The notes under the pieces were generated by a model, which was not told the origin of the DNA, did not search any database, and was given only the letters and a program-made list of their open reading frames with translations. Below, one piece after another: positions 5,305 to 8,587 of a DNA stretch of 8,587 nt. How positions within the stretch are numbered: the stretch's first letter is position 1; each line of letters starts with the position of its first letter. Origin of the DNA: an uncultured Eubacteriales bacterium (GTDB taxonomy: Bacteria > Bacillota_I > Bacilli_A > RF39 > UBA660); assembly GCA_900321795.1 (NCBI GenBank), contig ONXO01000015.1, positions 1 through 8,587 on the forward strand, read 5' to 3'. A program made the position numbers and the translations under genes.

Positions 5305-7695
5305 ATGCAGTTTATAGATGAAATAAAAGATGATGTTATACTTCTAACACCTACAAGTGTAAAAGAAAAAATATTAAAATATATAGATGAAAAAGGACTC
5401 TTAGTAAACATAAAGTTTATTAGTATTAATGATTTAAAAAACGGATTATACTTTAACTATGATAATAAAGCTATAGACTATGTAATGAAAAATTACAGTA
5501 TCACTTACAGCATTGCAAAGGAGCTTATAGACAACATGTATTATGTGGATGATACTACTTCTAGCTTATCTAAAATAACTACTCTTCGTAATATAAAAAT
5601 GGACTTAGAAGAAAACAAATTGTTAATAAAAGCTAACTTATTCACAGAACTATTGAAAAGTAAAGATACTCTTTATGTATATGGCTTTGATTACTTAAGC
5701 AAATATAATATGCACCTTTTAGAAGAAGCGAAGAAATATGTGCCAGTTATAATAGTTCAGAAAGAAGAAAATATATATTCACATAATGTGTATGAACTTA
5801 ATACTAGCGAAGAAGAAATAGCTTTTGTATGTGAAGAAATATCTAAACTTTTAGACAAGGGAGTAAACATTAATAATATATATTTGACTAATTATGATGA
5901 TACATATTATTTTACAATTAAAAGAATATTTAAGCTTTATAACTTACCAATTACTTTAAAAAGAGAAACATCTTTATATGATACTTATATGGGTTCATAC
6001 TTTCTAGAAAACTTAGGAACAGATAAAGTAGACTTAATAAAAATGTTAGTAGATAAGTTTGATATTAAAGCAAATGAATATAACCAAAAAGCATTTAACT
6101 CCTTAGTAAGTCTAATTAATACTTATTACTGGACAGATGATTTATTATCAGTCAAAGACATGATTAGTGAAGAACTTAAAAAAGTTAAACTATCTACTAG
6201 TGAATATAAAAATGAAATAAAGATAACAAGTATTTTAGATAATATATTTACTGAAGCAGACTATGTATTTATGATAGGTTTTAATTTAGAAAACACTCCA
6301 AAACTTAAGAAGGATGAAGACTATATCAATGACGAAATAAAACCTACTTATTTAGATAAATCATATGAATATAATACAGATGTAAAAGCTGCTTATATAA
6401 ATGCATTTAAAAACATAAAGAATTTAACTATAACCTATAAACTAAATGATAGTTTTAATAGTTATATGCCTAGTCATTTAATAGAAAGTGAATACTTAAC
6501 TAAAGTAAAAAAAGTTGTTAATTATTCAGCATACTCTGATAATTTTAACAAACTAAAATTGACTGAGAATATAGACTTATTTATTAAATACAATGAAGAA
6601 AAGACTTCAACTGATTTGTTATTAAACACGTATGACATAGACTATAACACATATGATAACAAATACACTCATATAAATAGCGAAAAAATAAAGAGTAAAA
6701 TAGATGGTAATATTTCATTTTCTTATTCAAACATAAGTGATTATTATAAATGCCCATTTAAGTTTTATATAAGTAACATATTAAGAATAGGTAAATATGA
6801 AAAGACACTAGATCAGTTTATAGGAAATTTATTTCATCATTGTTTGGAAGTATGTTTAGATGATAAAAGTAAAGATGTTAATATAGTGTATGATAAATAT
6901 GTACAAGAATATACACAAAATGAAAAGTTAACAAATAAAGACTTCTTCTTTATAAAAGCTTTACAGAAGGAAGTATCTTTTGTAATAGATACCATAAAAG
7001 AACAATACACATATTCTTCGCATAATAAAGTATGGAATGAAAAGAAAATAGAAATAGAAACAGAAAGAGGAATAAAAACAAAGATTAAAGGTTTTGTAGA
7101 CAAAGTTTTACTTTTAGAAAATAAAGCTTTAATAATAGATTATAAAACAACAAATGCTCAGAAAATTGAAAGAGAACTTTTTGAGTTTGGCCTTTCTCTT
7201 CAGCTTCCAATTTACTTGTATTTACTAAAAGAATTGGATTCTAATATAGAAGTGGCAGGAATATATCTTCAGCACATACTTAATTTTAACAACAAATATG
7301 AACCTAATAAAGATAGCTTAGAAGAAAAGAAAAAAGGCTTAAAACTAGATGGATTAACTATTAAAGACGTAGACTTAATAAGCACGTTTGATTCTTCTTA
7401 TGAAAATTCTGAGGTGATAAAGTCTTTAAAACTAAACAAAACTGATGGAGAATTTTCGTATAAAAATAGATTATTAACTAAGGATGAAAAAGATGAGTTA
7501 ATTTCACTAGTTGAAACAATAATCAATAATTGTATAGATAATGTTTCTAGTGCTTGCTTTGATATCCATCCAATAAAGATTCAAAAAAGAGCTGATGGAT
7601 GTGACTATTGTGAATACCAAGATATATGCTTTAGAAAGCCCAAAGACTTTAACTACCAAGAGATAAAGGAGGAAAACGAAAATGCAGATGACTGA
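5305..7695 (+). CDS. addB: AddB (RexB-like) subunit of the AddAB helicase-nuclease, compact form
   Basis: AddB partners AddA to unwind and degrade broken DNA ends until a Chi site, leaving a 3' strand for RecA. The C-terminal nuclease is intact: SYSNISDYYKCPFKFY (473-488), His511 in GNLFHH, Asp599 in GFVDKV, Asp612 and Lys614 in IIDYKTT, and QLPIY (633-637). Cys483 together with Cys766, Cys769 and Cys775 (CX2CX5C) gives the four-cysteine 4Fe-4S staple that marks AddB. The N-terminal part is recognisable but reduced: LLTP (13-16) replaces the usual segment after Walker A, YLTNYDDTYYFTIKR (193-207) and MIGFNLENTPK (323-333) match inactive-helicase blocks, and no GxxGxGK motif is present. At 796 residues it is about 350 shorter than B. 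subtilis AddB. AAGGTGG (5294-5300) lies 4 nt before the ATG. Its 3' end overlaps addA by 14 bp and contains the addA ribosome binding site, so the two are likely coupled in translation. Confidence 0.9.
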   Translation: MQFIDEIKDDVILLTPTSVKEKILKYIDEKGLLVNIKFISINDLKNGLYFNYDNKAIDYVMKNYSITYSIAKELIDNMYYVDDTTSSLSKITTLRNIKMDLEENKLLIKANLFTELLKSKDTLYVYGFDYLSKYNMHLLEEAKKYVPVIIVQKEENIYSHNVYELNTSEEEIAFVCEEISKLLDKGVNINNIYLTNYDDTYYFTIKRIFKLYNLPITLKRETSLYDTYMGSYFLENLGTDKVDLIKMLVDKFDIKANEYNQKAFNSLVSLINTYYWTDDLLSVKDMISEELKKVKLSTSEYKNEIKITSILDNIFTEADYVFMIGFNLENTPKLKKDEDYINDEIKPTYLDKSYEYNTDVKAAYINAFKNIKNLTITYKLNDSFNSYMPSHLIESEYLTKVKKVVNYSAYSDNFNKLKLTENIDLFIKYNEEKTSTDLLLNTYDIDYNTYDNKYTHINSEKIKSKIDGNISFSYSNISDYYKCPFKFYISNILRIGKYEKTLDQFIGNLFHHCLEVCLDDKSKDVNIVYDKYVQEYTQNEKLTNKDFFFIKALQKEVSFVIDTIKEQYTYSSHNKVWNEKKIEIETERGIKTKIKGFVDKVLLLENKALIIDYKTTNAQKIERELFEFGLSLQLPIYLYLLKELDSNIEVAGIYLQHILNFNNKYEPNKDSLEEKKKGLKLDGLTIKDVDLISTFDSSYENSEVIKSLKLNKTDGEFSYKNRLLTKDEKDELISLVETIINNCIDNVSSACFDIHPIKIQKRADGCDYCEYQDICFRKPKDFNYQEIKEENENADD
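7667..7672 (+). promoter_or_regulatory. addA ribosome binding site inside the addB 3' end
   Basis: AGGAGG lies 9 nt before the ATG at 7682 and 15 nt before the in-frame ATG at 7688, which favours 7682 as the addA start. It falls within the last codons of addB, so ribosomes finishing addB can reinitiate on addA. Confidence 0.85.
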
Positions 7696-8587
7696 TGATC
7701 AAAAATATGCTGTTAATATAAACGGTACTAATGCGATTGTATCTGCAGGTGCTGGAAGCGGTAAAACTACAGTCCTAAAAGAACGTGTGCTTCGCCATCT
7801 TCTTGAAGGAACAAGCATAGATAGCCTTATACTCCTTACATTTACTAAAAATGCTGCAAGCGAAATGAAAGAAAGAATTAGGAAAATCATAAGTGAAAAC
7901 GAAACAGTTAAAAGTGAAGCACAGTTTTTAGATAATGCGTACATAACTACGTTTGACTCCTTTGCACAGAGTATTGTAAAAAAATACAACTATCTACTTA
8001 ATATTGGAAAAGATTTTAGCATAGCGGATGCCTCTATTGTGAAATTACAAACAACTAAATTCATAGATGAAATATTTGAAAGCTACTACAAAGAAGAAAA
8101 TGAATTATTTGAAAGCTTTATTTCAAACTACTGCATAAAAGATGATAAAAAAATAAGAGAAGCAATATACTCTATATATCAAAAATACACATCTATAATT
8201 GACAAAGATAACTTTATAAACACATATGAAGAGAAGTATTATAGCAAAGATTTTATAGAAAATGCATTTAACAAATATGAAGATATAGTTTTTAAAATAA
8301 GAGATGAAATTATCACTATACTTGATCAAATAAATGATGAAACAACAGATCAAAAAATAATAGAAGAAAACTTGAGTATAACTTCTAACTTTAGAGAAGC
8401 AACTATGTATAATGAACTTCTTTACTCTCCTTTAGAAACATTAAAAAGAAGTAAAGATGCTTATACTGAAGAAGGAAAAGAACTAAAGAAAGAGCTTCAA
8501 GTGAAGAAAAAAGAACTAAAAGAATACTTAACTGAGCCAAAAGAAATGTTAATAAACAACTACTTATTAACAAAAGATTACACTTTA
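7682..8587 (+). CDS. addA: AddA (RexA-like) UvrD-type helicase-nuclease subunit, 5' part
   Basis: The frame stays open from the ATG at 7682 to the window edge: 302 codons, about the first quarter of an AddA protein (usually about 1200 residues). It shows superfamily 1A helicase motifs in order: Q-motif MTDDQKYAV with Gln7, Walker A SAGAGSGKTT (21-30), motif Ia LLTFTKNAASEM (51-62) and TTFDSFA (89-95). From about residue 118 on the sequence is charged and helical, as expected for the 1B insertion of AddA. AddA supplies the 3'-to-5' motor and a second nuclease domain; the nuclease, at its C-terminus, lies outside the window. The start overlaps addB by 14 bp in another frame. Identity as AddA rather than PcrA/UvrD rests on the addB neighbour and the TFTKNAASEM and TFDSFA wording, both typical of AddA. 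Confidence 0.93.
   Translation, partial: MQMTDDQKYAVNINGTNAIVSAGAGSGKTTVLKERVLRHLLEGTSIDSLILLTFTKNAASEMKERIRKIISENETVKSEAQFLDNAYITTFDSFAQSIVKKYNYLLNIGKDFSIADASIVKLQTTKFIDEIFESYYKEENELFESFISNYCIKDDKKIREAIYSIYQKYTSIIDKDNFINTYEEKYYSKDFIENAFNKYEDIVFKIRDEIITILDQINDETTDQKIIEENLSITSNFREATMYNELLYSPLETLKRSKDAYTEEGKELKKELQVKKKELKEYLTEPKEMLINNYLLTKDYTL

Noticed and set aside
6837..7103. Minus-strand open frame inside addB
   Set aside because: It is antisense to the conserved nuclease domain, with no supporting start signal.
7755..7761. GAAGCGG, identical to the S. aureus Chi sequence
   Set aside because: It is formed by the Gly-Ser-Gly codons of the addA Walker A motif; a single occurrence carries no information and this organism's Chi is unknown.
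7699..7989. Minus-strand open frame inside addA
   Set aside because: It is antisense to the Walker A and motif Ia coding region of addA.
8123..8353. Minus-strand hydrophobic open frame of 76 codons
   Set aside because: The hydrophobicity is an artefact of reading A-rich charged coding sequence backwards; addA is open through the same stretch.

Overview
The window is AT-rich DNA of a low-GC Gram-positive type (Bacillota/Firmicutes). Every supported gene lies on the plus strand, uses strong AGGAGG-like ribosome binding sites and prefers A/T-ending codons. TGG encodes Trp and TGA is a real stop (end of addB), so the standard bacterial code fits and a UGA=Trp mollicute is unlikely. A Gemella-like or related Bacilli/Erysipelotrichia genome would fit, but this is an impression, not a demonstrated assignment.

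Layout, left to right. (1) Positions 1-182 hold an unidentified sequence ending in a clean GC-rich terminator hairpin with a GAAA loop, then an extended -10 promoter. (2) 183-989 is an unrecognised membrane protein with a large region between its first and second membrane segments. (3) 990-1329 is a non-coding gap rich in inverted repeats, with two terminator-like hairpins at its left and a good promoter at its right. (4) 1330-3774 is a probable two-gene operon: a TIGR02206/YwaF-like (TMEM164-related) integral membrane protein and a twin-ATPase ABC-F protein, 12 nt apart. (5) 3825-5252 is a COG2509-type FAD-dependent oxidoreductase with its own promoter overlapping the upstream stop codon and a hairpin over its own stop codon. 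(6) 5305 to the window end is addB-addA: a compact AddB (796 aa) with an intact PD-(D/E)XK nuclease and iron-sulphur cysteines, overlapping the start of AddA, which runs off the right edge after 302 codons.

The clearest functional unit is addB-addA, the Bacillota counterpart of RecBCD. It resects double-strand DNA breaks for RecA-dependent repair. Its AddB is much shorter than the well-studied proteins and shows no Walker A motif at its N-terminus. The other genes appear to be ordinary chromosomal genes, several of unknown physiological role. I see no CRISPR array, complete insertion sequence, tRNA, rRNA or recognisable defence island, and I do not claim a new system. The best leads are the reduced AddB, the cysteine cluster in the FAD enzyme, the membrane protein/ABC-F pairing and the dyad-rich gap at 990-1329.
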